Source: Gallalistipes aquisgranensis | Lineage (GTDB): Bacteria > Bacteroidota > Bacteroidia > Bacteroidales > Rikenellaceae | NCBI RefSeq assembly: GCF_014982715.1 | Contig: NZ_JADCJY010000002.1 | Span: 434,001 to 498,000 of the forward strand | Reading direction: 5' to 3' | Length of the DNA: 64,000 bases | Shown: in pieces, positions 51,847 to 60,870 of the stretch | Position numbering within the stretch: the first letter of the stretch is position 1 | Layout of the letters: the number at the start of each line of letters is the position of its first letter | Program-made: the position numbers and the translations under genes | Notes under the pieces: model-generated | The model's database searches: none | Seen by the model: the letters and a program-made list of their open reading frames with translations, nothing else | Told to the model about the DNA's origin: nothing

Positions 51847-53532
51847 ATGAAAAGATTGGTAAAAGTAAGCCTGATTCTTTCTTGTATGGCGTTGGTGCTT
51901 TCGAGCTGCAACTGCTACAAGAAGATGTTGAAGAAAGTTGATACCGTGCAAACTTCCTGCACTCCCGCGGTGCTGAGTCTGAAAGGTTCGACCGTGACGG
52001 CCGATATCAAGGTGACCTTCCCTCCGAAATATTTCGACGAAGTGGCCGTACTGAAGGTGACGCCCGTTCTGGTGTTCGAAGGCGGCGAGATCGCCGGTAC
52101 CCCCAAGTTCGTACAGGGCGAGAACGTGAAGGACAACTACACCGTCATTCCGTGGAAGACGGGCGGTTCCTACACGCAGACCGTGACTTTCCCCTACGAT
52201 CCGAAGGCCCGTCTGTCGACGCTCGAACTGCGCATGGAGAGCAAGTGCTCCAACAAGTGCAGCAAGAAGTATCGTGAGTTCATTCCGTTCGCTGCCATGC
52301 CGGTGGCACAGGGTATCAGCACCGTGCAGAACGATGCCAACCAGACCAGCTATCTGGTGTACATGCCCGATAACTTCAAGAAGGTGACCACGATCTCCCA
52401 GGATGCCGAAATTCTCTATCAGATCAACAAGGCCAACGTCCGTAAGGACCAGCTGACCTCCGATCAGATCAAGATGCTGAACGACTTCGTGAAGGAGAAC
52501 GCCGACAAGGAGAAAGTGACGCTGGGCAATATCGCCGCCAAGGGTTACGCTTCGCCCGACGGTCCCGTGAAGTTCAACGACGAGCTCTCCAAGAAACGTA
52601 GCGAAACCGGTAAGGAGGCTTACAGCAAGCAGCTGGGTATGGATGCCAAATACGACATCGCTGCCTACGGCGAGGACTGGGACGGCTTCAAGGAGCTGGT
52701 GGAGAAATCCGACATCAAGGACAAGGAGCTGATTCTCCAGGTTCTCCAGATGTACAGCTCGCCCGTGAAACGCGACGAGGAGATCAAGAACATGTCGTCC
52801 GTATTCAAGGTGCTGGCCGAGGAGATCCTCCCGCAGTTGCGCCGTACGAAACTGGTCGCTACGGCCGACGTTCAGTCCAAGACCGACGCCGAACTGAAAG
52901 CCGCCGTGGATCAGAACGTGAATTCTCTGGATCTGGAGGAGATGATGTATGCAGCCACCCTGTATAAGAAGAACTCCGAAAAGGCCATGATCTACGAGGC
53001 AGCCGCCAAGAAGTACAACGACGCACGCGCTTACAACAACCTGGGTGTCGCTCTGGCAAAGCAGGGCAAGCTCGACCAGGCCAAGAAGGCTCTGGATCAG
53101 GCAGCCAAGTTGCAGTCCGCTCCCGAGATCAGCAACAACCTGGGTGTCGTCGCTCTGGCACAGGGCAACGTGGCCGAGGCCAAGAAATACCTCTCTTCGC
53201 TCAACACGAAGGATGCGAAACGCAACATGGCTCTGGTAGAGCTGGCCGAGGGTAACTACTCCGAGGCTGCCAAAGGGCTGAGCGGTTACAACCTGGCTGT
53301 CGCAGAGGTGGCCAACGGCAATCTGGCTAAAGCCAAAACGGCTCTGGCCAAGGAGAAGAGCGCCGATGCCGATTACCTCCGCGCCGTGATCGCCATGCGC
53401 GAGGGCGATTCGAAGGCCGCTATCGCCAACCTCAAGAGCGCCTTCTCGAAGAAGAAGAGCCTGAAGGAGAAAGCGAAGACCGACGTGGAATTTGCGAAGC
53501 TGTTCGGAACCACCGAGTTCCTGGCTCTGTAA
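51847..53532 (+). CDS. TPR/OmpA-like lipoprotein, probably abundant
   Basis: 561 aa. Lipoprotein signal ending LVLSSC (Cys 21) followed by NCYKKMLKK. Middle part has an OmpA-family-like segment (NIAAKGYASPDGPVKFNDEL, SKKRSETGKEAY), i.e. the peptidoglycan-binding fold in diverged form. C-terminal third is TPR-like repeats (ARAYNNLGVALAKQGKLDQA, EISNNLGVVALAQGNVAEA). Cysteine pair CSNKCSKK in the N-terminal domain. Unusually Lys/Ala-rich with frequent favoured codons (GCC, AAG, CTG). Likely anchors envelope to peptidoglycan or organises surface complexes. The in-frame TTG at 51841 is a weaker start. Confidence 0.8.
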   Translation: MKRLVKVSLILSCMALVLSSCNCYKKMLKKVDTVQTSCTPAVLSLKGSTVTADIKVTFPPKYFDEVAVLKVTPVLVFEGGEIAGTPKFVQGENVKDNYTVIPWKTGGSYTQTVTFPYDPKARLSTLELRMESKCSNKCSKKYREFIPFAAMPVAQGISTVQNDANQTSYLVYMPDNFKKVTTISQDAEILYQINKANVRKDQLTSDQIKMLNDFVKENADKEKVTLGNIAAKGYASPDGPVKFNDELSKKRSETGKEAYSKQLGMDAKYDIAAYGEDWDGFKELVEKSDIKDKELILQVLQMYSSPVKRDEEIKNMSSVFKVLAEEILPQLRRTKLVATADVQSKTDAELKAAVDQNVNSLDLEEMMYAATLYKKNSEKAMIYEAAAKKYNDARAYNNLGVALAKQGKLDQAKKALDQAAKLQSAPEISNNLGVVALAQGNVAEAKKYLSSLNTKDAKRNMALVELAEGNYSEAAKGLSGYNLAVAEVANGNLAKAKTALAKEKSADADYLRAVIAMREGDSKAAIANLKSAFSKKKSLKEKAKTDVEFAKLFGTTEFLAL

Positions 53533-53554
53533 TCCTTGCGGAAAGATAAGAGAG

Positions 53555-53590
53555 ACGGACGGCCGGAACGGGCCGTCCGTTTTTTTGTTT
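53555..53590 (+). terminator. Intrinsic terminator
   Basis: ACGGACGGCC and GGCCGTCCGT form a perfect 10-bp stem around a short loop, followed by a T-run, 23 bases after the TPR lipoprotein stop. Confidence 0.9.
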
Positions 53591-53718
53591 CCGAAGGTGC
53601 GTAACTTTCCGAATTATTCGTACCTTGTAGCTGCATTCCGGTTTTCTCCCTCCGGTTGTTCCGCGGCAGGGAAGGATTGGCCGGGAAGTTGCGGATAAAC
53701 TGTAAAATTTCTTGGCTT

Positions 53719-54597
53719 ATGGAATATGGCAATCAACTCAACCAGTACGATCTGACCGCCACGCCCGAGGCGGTGGAGAAGGTGCTCGTGCGGGCCCGGG
53801 AGCTGGCTCCCCGCAACGAGACGGCGGATGTCTATAAATTGTGTTACGGTTGCATCGACCTCACTTCGCTCGGCTGTACCGATTCCGATGCCCGCATCGG
53901 TGCATGGGTGCGCAAGGCGATGGAATTCGGGCGGCATTTCAGCGGGATTCCCAACGTGGCTTCGATCTGCGTTTATCCCAATTTCGTGGAGGTGGTCGGG
54001 TTGGCCGTCGGCGACGGCAATATGGCCATTACCAGCGTGTCGGGCGGTTTCCCTTCGTCCCAGACCTTCCTGGAGGTGAAGATGCTCGAGACGGCGATGG
54101 CCGTCGAGAACGGGGCCGACGAGATCGACATCGTCATCAGTGTCGGCGAGTTCCTCAGCGGCGAGTACGATCGTATGGCCAACGAGATCGAGATGCTCAA
54201 GAACGAAGTGGGTCCGGATACGGTGCTGAAAGTGATTCTGGAGACCGGCGAGCTGAAGAGTCCCGAACTGATCCGCAAGGCGTCGTTGCTGGCGATGATC
54301 GCCGGGGCGGACTTCATCAAGACTTCGACCGGGAAGGTAGCCGTATCGGCCACTCCCGAGGCTGCTGTGGTCATGTGCGAGGCGATCCGGGACTACCATG
54401 CGAAGACGGGCCGCAAGGTGGGTTTCAAGGCGGCCGGAGGGGTGCGGACGGCATCCGAGGCCGTGCTTTATTACACGATCGTCGAGACGGTTCTCGGAAA
54501 GGAGTGGCTCACGCCCTTCCTGTTCCGCATCGGAGCCAGTTCGCTGGCCAACGACCTGCTGGGTGCGATCGAGGGACACCCCGTGAAATATTTTTAG
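53719..54597 (+). CDS. deoC: Deoxyribose-phosphate aldolase
   Basis: Splits 2-deoxyribose-5-phosphate to glyceraldehyde-3-phosphate and acetaldehyde in deoxynucleoside catabolism. 292 aa, the longer class. Schiff-base Lys in GADFIKTSTGK, other active-site residues in DEIDIVISVGEF and VGFKAAGGVRT. ATG 53719 is preferred; the frame extends to 53656 but that part is not conserved-looking. Followed by two stem-loops. Confidence 0.95.
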   Translation: MEYGNQLNQYDLTATPEAVEKVLVRARELAPRNETADVYKLCYGCIDLTSLGCTDSDARIGAWVRKAMEFGRHFSGIPNVASICVYPNFVEVVGLAVGDGNMAITSVSGGFPSSQTFLEVKMLETAMAVENGADEIDIVISVGEFLSGEYDRMANEIEMLKNEVGPDTVLKVILETGELKSPELIRKASLLAMIAGADFIKTSTGKVAVSATPEAAVVMCEAIRDYHAKTGRKVGFKAAGGVRTASEAVLYYTIVETVLGKEWLTPFLFRIGASSLANDLLGAIEGHPVKYF

Positions 54598-54634
54598 GCG
54601 ATTGTAATCGGGAATACCTTAATTTTATATAAGG

Positions 54635-54666
54635 AGGTTTCCCGTCGGTTCACCGAAGGGAAACCT
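54635..54666. other. Stem-loop after deoC
   Basis: Arms AGGTTTCCC and GGGAAACCT, 9 bp, just before the stronger terminator at 54672-54702. Confidence 0.45.
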
Positions 54667-54671
54667 GCATG

Positions 54672-54702
54672 AAAAAAACTCCGCTTTCGGCGGAGTTTTT
54701 TT
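54672..54702. terminator. Bidirectional terminator of deoC and corA
   Basis: A-run, stem AAAACTCCGC/GCGGAGTTTT with TTTC loop, T-run; it works for the convergent deoC and corA genes. Confidence 0.85.
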
Positions 54703-54755
54703 GTCCGGTCGCGGAAGTGTCCGTTTCGCGCGGGCGGTCTTTCCTCGGGAAGGGC

Positions 54756-55706
54756 TTACAGCCACTTCTTCCATTTGAAATAGACGTAGGTGAGGCACGA
54801 TACGAGCACCATCAGCCCCAGTGCGAAGACATAGCCGTATTCCCACTCCGTTTCGGGCATGTGTTTGAAGTTCATGCCGTAGAGGCTGGCGATCATGGTC
54901 GGGGGCATGAAGAACAGGGCGGCCACGGTGAAGATTTTGGTCACGTTGCTCTGTTCGATGTTGATCAGACCCAGCGCCGTGTCCTGCATGTAGTCCAGAC
55001 GGTCGGAACTGAAATCGGCATGGTTGATGAGCGAGTTGACGTCCTTGATCATCAGCGACAGTTTGGGGTAGATGTCGTTCGGGAAGCGTTCGCTGCGCAG
55101 GATGCCCGAGAGCACCCGCTGGCGGTCGAAGATGTTCTCCCGGATCAGCATCGTGTTCTCCTGCAGGTGGTTGATCCGCTTGATGACCTCCTTGTCCACG
55201 CTTTCGTTCATGCTGATGTCCTTGCTGAGCAGGGCGATCTGGCGGGCCAGCGACTCCACGAGGTCGGCGTCGAAGTCGATCCGCACTTCGAGGATCGAGA
55301 TCAGCAGATGGTATCCCGTGGGATAGCTGCGGTAGTTCATCTGCAACCGTTTGGCCGCCTCGCTGAAAGTGCGGAATTCGGAATTGCGCACCGAGATGAG
55401 CACCCCCTCGGAGATGATGAACGAAACGGGTTCGATCACGAAGCTCTCGCCCGTGGGCAGAAAGAAGTTGGAGTTGGAGATGATGGCGTTTTCCGTCTCG
55501 GAATATTTCGACGTGCTCTCGATCTCCTCGACCTGCTGGCGGGTCTGGAGGTTGATCTCCATGAAGTTCTCCACGGCCTTCTGTTCCTTGATCGTGGGCG
55601 AAAGCATGTCGATCCAGAGAATGTCGTCGTAACCCAGATCGTCGAACAGCTTGATGTCGGCGTTGCGGACGATCTTGTTGTATTGTTTCAGGTAGATGGT
55701 AATCAT
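54756..55706 (-). CDS. corA: CorA-family magnesium/cobalt transporter
   Basis: 316 aa. Large cytoplasmic domain, then two C-terminal helices (about 260-280 and 292-310) with the selectivity motif YGMNF between them. TM1 starts at about FTVAALFFMPPTMIASLYG. The frame is open further upstream, but ATG 55706 begins directly with MITIYLKQYNKIV and the extra part is not CorA-like. Conducts Mg2+ (or Co2+) through a pentameric pore. Confidence 0.93.
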   Translation of the reverse strand: MITIYLKQYNKIVRNADIKLFDDLGYDDILWIDMLSPTIKEQKAVENFMEINLQTRQQVEEIESTSKYSETENAIISNSNFFLPTGESFVIEPVSFIISEGVLISVRNSEFRTFSEAAKRLQMNYRSYPTGYHLLISILEVRIDFDADLVESLARQIALLSKDISMNESVDKEVIKRINHLQENTMLIRENIFDRQRVLSGILRSERFPNDIYPKLSLMIKDVNSLINHADFSSDRLDYMQDTALGLINIEQSNVTKIFTVAALFFMPPTMIASLYGMNFKHMPETEWEYGYVFALGLMVLVSCLTYVYFKWKKWL

Positions 55707-56164
55707 GTTCTCTCTTTTTACGCGTTCATAACCCGGTTTTCCGAACGGAGGGATTGTTCCCCCGCACACCTTCAGCCGGGATTGACGCGCGGACACCACT
55801 TCATGCCCCTGTTCCAGCGTCGCCGGAGGGCACGTCGTTTCTGCCTGGAAAAAAGAGAGTCGGACGGACGGGGGGACGGCAATATCATCCCTGCGGCGCA
55901 CGGATTATCCGCGCGCAGGACGGGGCCTGTCGACAGGACGGCACCCGCATAAGCAGCCGTCGTTATTCTGCGCCCCACCATCGTCCATACAGAGTCGAAA
56001 TTTCGTTTAACAATCGGGGATGTGTTTTGCCCGGATTCCGGCCGTCCCGATGACGGCCGCGGAATCCGCCCCTTCAGGCGCTACGAAGGTACGAAAAAAT
56101 GTCGAATATGGTACCCTTCCGGTACAATTTCCGTGCAATCGGCGGGTGTTTTCGGCTGGCGGGA
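55707..56164. other. Intergenic region upstream of corA
   Basis: About 460 bases with no convincing gene on either strand; the open frames are Arg/Pro/Gly-rich. The best structure is a hairpin at 56032-56068 (CGGATTCC and GGCCGTC pairing with GACGGCC and GGAATCCG). No -7 box matching TAnnTTTG was found close to corA. Confidence 0.4.
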
Positions 56165-56506
56165 CTACTTTTTGGGCTTTCTTCCGGGGTGTTCCGCTTC
56201 ACGCCGGGCGGCCAGGTCGAGCGCGTTTTTCTTGTCGAGATTGTCGATCAGCGCTTCGGTCAGGTCGATGCCCGACTGTGCGGCCAGATGCAGAAGCACC
56301 CACAGCACGTCGCCCAGTTCGCCCGCCATGTCCGCCCGCAGTGCCTCCTGGTTCTGCGACGGATCGCCGTGCCGCAGGGCGATCACGCGGGCCAGTTCGC
56401 CCACCTCTTCCGTCAGGGCCGCCATATTGGTCAGCTCGCTCCGGTAACGCGAGGGATGTTTGCCCACCCACGCTTCCACCAACTCCTGCGCCTCTTTGAT
56501 CGTCAT
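56165..56506 (-). CDS. MazG-like nucleotide pyrophosphohydrolase
   Basis: 113 aa all-alpha NTP-PPase. Metal motif EEVGELARV and ELGDVLWVLLHLA, the ExxE...ExxD pattern of MazG/MazG-like. Length fits single-domain members that clear non-canonical dNTPs. Starts 23 bases after the dtd stop, probably co-transcribed; both remove aberrant nucleotides or aminoacyl adducts. Confidence 0.9.
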   Translation of the reverse strand: MTIKEAQELVEAWVGKHPSRYRSELTNMAALTEEVGELARVIALRHGDPSQNQEALRADMAGELGDVLWVLLHLAAQSGIDLTEALIDNLDKKNALDLAARREAEHPGRKPKK

Positions 56507-56529
56507 CGTTTCGTGCCCTGTTTTTGCGG

Positions 56530-56985
56530 TTAATATTCCCTGTTTTTCGAATCCATCCAGATCGTCACCGGCCCGTCGTTCACCAGCTCCACCTGCATGT
56601 CCGCGCCGAATACGCCCGCCGCCGGCCGTCGGCCTGTTTCCCGCTCTAGAGCCGCGAGGAACGCCTCGTAAAGCGGACGGGCCACGGTCTCCCCGGCCGC
56701 ACGGATGTAGGAGGGGCGGTTCCCCTTGCGCGTGGAGGCGTGCAGGGTGAACTGGCTCACGGCCAGCACTTCGCCTCCGGCTTGTTTCAGGTCGAGGTTC
56801 ATCACGCCCGCCTCGTCGTCGAAGATGCGCAGCCGGGCCGCCTTGCCTGCCAGGTAGTCGATGTCCTCCTGCGTGTCGGCCTCTTCGATGCCCGCCAGGA
56901 TGAGCAGCCCCCGGCCGATCGAGGAGCGGAGGTCGCCTCCGATCGTCACCGATGCCCGCGTGACCCGTTGTATCAATAACCTCAT
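56530..56985 (-). CDS. dtd: D-aminoacyl-tRNA deacylase
   Basis: Hydrolyses D-aminoacyl-tRNA, recycling D-Tyr/D-Gly-type mischarged tRNA. 151 aa. MRLLIQRVTRASVTIGGD start, catalytic SQFTLHASTRKGNRPS with its Thr, and the Gly-cisPro-like tail ELVNDGPVTIWMD are textbook. ATG 56985; upstream open frame is shadow sequence of pgk. Confidence 0.95.
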   Translation of the reverse strand: MRLLIQRVTRASVTIGGDLRSSIGRGLLILAGIEEADTQEDIDYLAGKAARLRIFDDEAGVMNLDLKQAGGEVLAVSQFTLHASTRKGNRPSYIRAAGETVARPLYEAFLAALERETGRRPAAGVFGADMQVELVNDGPVTIWMDSKNREY

Positions 56986-57063
56986 GGTGCGATGTGTCTG
57001 TTCCGGTGACGAAATTAACACAAAAAAACGGGAACCGGAAATTTCTCCCGCTTCCCGCGCATA

Positions 57064-57096
57064 AAAAACCGGGGCCACGCCGTGGTCCCGGTTTTT
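57064..57096 (-). terminator. Terminator of pgk
   Basis: Stem AAAAACCGGG/CCCGGTTTTT with inner CCACG/CGTGG; T-run on the minus strand, 18 bases after the pgk stop. Confidence 0.85.
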
Positions 57097-57113
57097 CCGT
57101 CGTCCGTACCGGA

Positions 57114-58373
57114 CTATTTGCGGATGGCCGCCACGCCGGGCAGCTCCTTGCCTTCCATGTATTCGAGCAGGGCGCCGCCGCCGGTCGATACGTAGCTGAC
57201 CTTGTCGGCCAGTCCGAACTTGTTGATGCAGGCCACCGAGTCGCCGCCTCCGATCAGGGAGTAGGCGCCTTTGGCGGTCGCGTCGGCGATGGCTACGGCC
57301 ACGGCCTTCGAGCCTTCGGCGAACTTGTCCATCTCGAATACGCCCACCGGACCGTTCCACAGGATCGTCTTGCAGCCCAGAATGTGTTCTCGGAAGCTCT
57401 CCTTCGCCTTGGGGCCGATGTCCAGACCCTCCCATCCGTCGGGAATGTCGTTCGAGGGGCATACCTGCGTGTTGGCGTCTTCGCTGAAAGCGTCGGCGCA
57501 GAGTGCGTCTTCGGCCATTACGATCTTGATTCCCTTCTCTTTGGCCTTGGCCAGGATCGAAAGGGCCACGGGGAACTGGTCGGGCTCGCAGATCGAACCG
57601 CCGATCTTGCCGCCCTGGGCGGCCATGAAGGTGTAGGTCATGCCGCCGCCGATGATGAGGCTGTCGACCTTCTCCATCAGTTTTTCGATGATCGTGATCT
57701 TCGACGACACTTTCGATCCGCCGATGATGGCCACGAACGGCCGGGCGGGCGACTCCATCACCTGGTCGATGGCCTTCAGCTCGCCGTTCATCACGTAGCC
57801 GAACATCTTGTCGTTGGGGAAGTAGTCGGCGATCAGGGCCGTCGAGGCGTGGGCGCGGTGGGCCGTTCCGAAGGCGTCGTTGATATAGACGTCTGCGTAG
57901 GAGGCCAGCTTCTTCACGAACTCCTTCTGGCTGGCTTTCACCTCTTTCTTGGCGGCGGCCTTCTCCTCGTCGGTGGCGTCGTCGGCCAGTCCCCGGGGCT
58001 TGCCCTCCTCCTCGGCGTAGAAACGGAGGTTTTCGAGCAGCATCACCTCGCCGGGTTTCAGGTTCTTGGCCATTTCGGCGGCCTTCTCACCCATGCAGTC
58101 GCCGGCGAACATCACCTTCACGCCCAGCCGTTTCTCCACGGCCGTCACGATGTGCGACAGGGAGAACTTGTCGTCGTTGTTCTTCTTGGGACGGCCCAGG
58201 TGCGACATGAGAATCACCGATCCGCCCTTTTCGAGCACTTTCTTGATGGTGGGGATGGCGGCCCGGATGCGGGTGTCGTCCGTCACTTCGAATTTTTCGT
58301 TCAGGGGTACGTTGAAATCCACGCGGATAATGGCGCGTTTGCCCTTGAAATCATAACTGTCAATTGCTTGCAT
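57114..58373 (-). CDS. pgk: Phosphoglycerate kinase
   Basis: Glycolytic ATP-generating step between 1,3-bisphosphoglycerate and 3-phosphoglycerate. 419 aa. [24 protein letters not shown], and the ATP-binding [13 protein letters not shown] with STGGGALLE are all intact. A -7 box lies 63 bases upstream at 58436-58443. Confidence 0.98.
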   Translation of the reverse strand: MQAIDSYDFKGKRAIIRVDFNVPLNEKFEVTDDTRIRAAIPTIKKVLEKGGSVILMSHLGRPKKNNDDKFSLSHIVTAVEKRLGVKVMFAGDCMGEKAAEMAKNLKPGEVMLLENLRFYAEEEGKPRGLADDATDEEKAAAKKEVKASQKEFVKKLASYADVYINDAFGTAHRAHASTALIADYFPNDKMFGYVMNGELKAIDQVMESPARPFVAIIGGSKVSSKITIIEKLMEKVDSLIIGGGMTYTFMAAQGGKIGGSICEPDQFPVALSILAKAKEKGIKIVMAEDALCADAFSEDANTQVCPSNDIPDGWEGLDIGPKAKESFREHILGCKTILWNGPVGVFEMDKFAEGSKAVAVAIADATAKGAYSLIGGGDSVACINKFGLADKVSYVSTGGGALLEYMEGKELPGVAAIRK

Positions 58374-58435
58374 AGCTTGCTGTATTATGTTTGTCCAACG
58401 TTTTTAAGTTTCTTTAAAAAATCGCCGTTTGCGCC

Positions 58436-58443
58436 CAAAGTTA
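58436..58443 (-). promoter_or_regulatory. -7 box (TAACTTTG) of pgk
   Basis: Perfect TAnnTTTG giving a leader of about 57 nt, AT-rich, upstream of pgk. Confidence 0.6.
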
Positions 58444-58496
58444 CGCAATTCGTCAATAATTTTCGCTATATCGTAGGGATTTTTCCCGGAAAAAAG

Positions 58497-58504
58497 TAAC
58501 TTTG
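58497..58504 (+). promoter_or_regulatory. -7 box (TAACTTTG) of kbl
   Basis: Perfect TAnnTTTG, divergent from pgk, 49 bases before the kbl ATG. Confidence 0.6.
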
Positions 58505-58552
58505 CTAACACATTGTAACATGAACGTAGTTTCCAGTTAAAGATTCGGAGTT

Positions 58553-59740
58553 ATGTACGGCGAAATCAAAACATTTTTGGAGCAGGAGCTCGCTTCGATC
58601 CGCGAGGCGGGACTGTATAAGGAGGAACGGATCATCGAATCGCCCCAGCGGGCCGAGATCGAAGTGGGCGGAAAGAAGGTGCTCAATTTCTGCGCCAACA
58701 ATTACCTGGGCCTGTCGGACCATCCGCGGCTCGCGGAGGCGGCCAAACGGATGATGGACCGCCGCGGGTACGGTATGTCCTCGGTGCGCTTCATCTGCGG
58801 TACGCAGGATATTCATAAGCAGCTCGAAAAGGCGATCGCCGACTATTTCGGCACCGAAGACACGATTCTCTACGCCGCCTGCTTCGACGCCAACGGGGGC
58901 GTGTTCGAACCCCTGCTGGGCGAGAACGACGCCATCATCTCCGATTCGCTCAACCACGCTTCGATCATCGACGGCGTGCGGCTGTGCAAGGCCGTGCGTT
59001 ACCGTTACGCCAATGCCGACATGGAGGAGCTGGAGAACTGTCTGAAGCTGGCGCAGGCCCAGCGTTTCCGGATCATCGTCACGGACGGCGTCTTCTCGAT
59101 GGACGGCAACGTGGCCCCGATGGACAGGATATGCGAACTGGCCGAGAAATACGATGCGCTGGTCATGGTGGACGAATGCCATTCGGCCGGCGTGGTGGGT
59201 GCCACGGGACGGGGCGTGACCGAACAGTTCGACGTCCGCGGCCGGGTGGACATCATCACCGGGACGCTCGGCAAGGCTTTCGGCGGTGCGATCGGCGGTT
59301 TCACCACGGGCCGCAGGGAGATCATCGCCATGCTGCGGCAGCGGTCGCGGCCCTACCTCTTCTCCAATTCGCTGCCGCCCGCCGTGGTGGGTGCCGGGCT
59401 GGAGGTCTTCAGGATGCTGGCCGAAAGCGATGAACTGCACGACCGTCTGGTGGCCAACGTGGAGCATTTCCGCACGGGCATGCTCGCCGCCGGATTCGAC
59501 ATCAAGCCTACCCAGTCAGCCATCTGCGCCGTGATGCTCTACGACGCCCCGCTGTCGCAGAGGATGGCCGCGAAGCTGCTGGAGGAGGGTATCTACGTCA
59601 CCGGTTTCTACTATCCCGTCGTGCCGAAGGGCCAGGCCCGTATCCGGGTGCAGGTTTCGGCCGGCCACACCACCGAACAGCTCGACCGCTGCATCGCCGC
59701 CTTCACCAAGGTGGGACGCGAACTGGGCGTGCTGAAATAG
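58553..59740 (+). CDS. kbl: Glycine C-acetyltransferase (2-amino-3-ketobutyrate CoA ligase)
   Basis: PLP enzyme that forms glycine and acetyl-CoA from 2-amino-3-oxobutyrate, second step of threonine catabolism. 395 aa, alpha-oxoamine synthase fold. Start MYGEIKTFLEQELASIREAGLYKEER, aldimine Lys in GTLGKAFGGAIGGF, and RYANADMEELE are standard Kbl. The usual partner threonine dehydrogenase (tdh) is not next to it; an Lrp-type regulator follows by 25 bases. Confidence 0.93.
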   Translation: MYGEIKTFLEQELASIREAGLYKEERIIESPQRAEIEVGGKKVLNFCANNYLGLSDHPRLAEAAKRMMDRRGYGMSSVRFICGTQDIHKQLEKAIADYFGTEDTILYAACFDANGGVFEPLLGENDAIISDSLNHASIIDGVRLCKAVRYRYANADMEELENCLKLAQAQRFRIIVTDGVFSMDGNVAPMDRICELAEKYDALVMVDECHSAGVVGATGRGVTEQFDVRGRVDIITGTLGKAFGGAIGGFTTGRREIIAMLRQRSRPYLFSNSLPPAVVGAGLEVFRMLAESDELHDRLVANVEHFRTGMLAAGFDIKPTQSAICAVMLYDAPLSQRMAAKLLEEGIYVTGFYYPVVPKGQARIRVQVSAGHTTEQLDRCIAAFTKVGRELGVLK

Positions 59741-59765
59741 TATATTTATAGTAAACCCTATCGTT

Positions 59766-60242
59766 ATGCCGAAAGTAAACATCGACGCCATCGACCGAAA
59801 GATACTCCAATACCTCATCAAGAATGCCCGGATGCCCTTTCTGGAGATCGCCCGCGAATGCGGGATTTCCGGGGCCGCCATCCACCAGCGGGTCAAGAAG
59901 CTGGACGACCAGGGGGTGATCCTCGGTTCGCGGCTGGAGGTCGATCCCAAGACGCTGGGATTCGACGTCTGCGCCATCATCGGGATACGGGTCTCCGATC
60001 CCACCATGAACCTGGACACGGTGGAGGCCCTGCGCCGGATTCCCGAGATCGTGGAGTGCCACTTCATCACCGGCCAGTACAATATCCTGATCAAGCTCTA
60101 CTGCGTGGACAACGAGCACCTGATGCACACCATTTTCGACCACGTGCTCAAGATTTCGGGCATCTCCAACACGGAGACCTTCATTTCGCTGAACGAAGCG
60201 TTCACCCGGCAGGTGAACGTCGATAACGTGATGTCGGAGTAG
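59766..60242 (+). CDS. Lrp/AsnC-family transcriptional regulator
   Basis: 158 aa. N-terminal HTH (IDAIDRKILQYLIKNARMPF, ECGISGAAIHQRVKKL) and C-terminal RAM ligand-binding domain (about 65-150, IRVSDPTMNLDTVEALRRI). Amino-acid responsive feast/famine regulator; being next to kbl suggests it controls Thr/Gly metabolism. A weak TATATTTA box at 59741-59748 precedes it. Confidence 0.94.
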   Translation: MPKVNIDAIDRKILQYLIKNARMPFLEIARECGISGAAIHQRVKKLDDQGVILGSRLEVDPKTLGFDVCAIIGIRVSDPTMNLDTVEALRRIPEIVECHFITGQYNILIKLYCVDNEHLMHTIFDHVLKISGISNTETFISLNEAFTRQVNVDNVMSE

Positions 60243-60244
60243 GT

Positions 60245-60697
60245 ATGAGCGTGATCCGTCTGACCAAGGAGTTTTCGTTCGAGATGGCCCATGCGCTGGA
60301 GGGGTACGACGGCGCGTGCAGCCAGATACACGGCCATTCCTACAAACTGTTCGTTACCGTGGCGGGGGAGCCCCTCGCCGATCCGTCCCATCCGAAATAC
60401 GGCATAGTGATGGATTTCGGTGTGCTCAAGGAGCTGGTGAACCGGCTGATCGTCTCTCGTTACGACCATGCGCTGGTGATCCGCGACACGGAGGGGAACC
60501 GTCCTCTCGTGGAGACGCTCCGCTCGCGGTTCGACCGCATCGAGGCGGTGGACTATCAGCCCACGTGCGAGAATATGGTGGCCCGTTTCGCGGCGGCGAT
60601 CGCCGCTGAACTGCCCGAGGGAGTCTCCCTGCGTGCCGTGCGGATGCACGAAACGGCCACCTCCTACGCCGAGTGGCTGAGCTGCGACAACGGGTGA
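60245..60697 (+). CDS. queD: 6-carboxy-5,6,7,8-tetrahydropterin synthase (QueD/PTPS family)
   Basis: Makes 6-carboxytetrahydropterin from dihydroneopterin triphosphate (the FolE product) for queuosine. 150 aa. Zinc site His in FEMAHALEGYD and HGHSYKLFV, catalytic Cys in GACSQIHGHS, catalytic Asp/His in YDHALVI, and MHETATSYAEW. Starts 2 bases after the Lrp stop. PTPS paralogues can have other pterin roles, so the exact role is inferred. Confidence 0.9.
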   Translation: MSVIRLTKEFSFEMAHALEGYDGACSQIHGHSYKLFVTVAGEPLADPSHPKYGIVMDFGVLKELVNRLIVSRYDHALVIRDTEGNRPLVETLRSRFDRIEAVDYQPTCENMVARFAAAIAAELPEGVSLRAVRMHETATSYAEWLSCDNG

Positions 60698-60822
60698 CCG
60701 GAGAAGGGATTGCGTTCTGCGGGCAATCGCGTGTGCGGAAATTTTCCGGCAAACCTTTTTTCGGGGCGGCCTGTCCCGGCCTGTGCCGCCGGTTTTGGCC
60801 CCCGGTCCGGAAGAAGTGACCC

Positions 60823-60842
60823 GGCATCCGGCGGCGGATGCC
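60823..60842 (+). other. Hairpin upstream of polA
   Basis: GGCATCCG pairs with CGGATGCC over a 4-base loop. It may end the queD transcript, though no T-run follows directly. Confidence 0.45.
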
Positions 60843-60856
60843 GATTCCGCGGAATC
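60843..60856. promoter_or_regulatory. Perfect 14-bp palindrome before the polA -7 box
   Basis: GATTCCGCGGAATC, fully self-complementary, ends 6 bases upstream of the -7 box at 60863-60870, the place where a repressor or activator would bind. Confidence 0.45.
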
Positions 60857-60862
60857 TTTTGT

Positions 60863-60870
60863 TATCTTTG
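60863..60870 (+). promoter_or_regulatory. -7 box (TATCTTTG) of polA
   Basis: Perfect TAnnTTTG, 70 bases before ATG 60940. The transcription start (about 60876) falls inside the first arm of the adjacent inverted repeat. A start at 60838 is upstream of it and not used. Confidence 0.6.

Noticed and set aside
58553-59740. kbl as a serine palmitoyltransferase
   Set aside because: Both are alpha-oxoamine synthases, but the N-terminal MYGEIKTFLEQEL block and overall sequence are typical glycine C-acetyltransferase.
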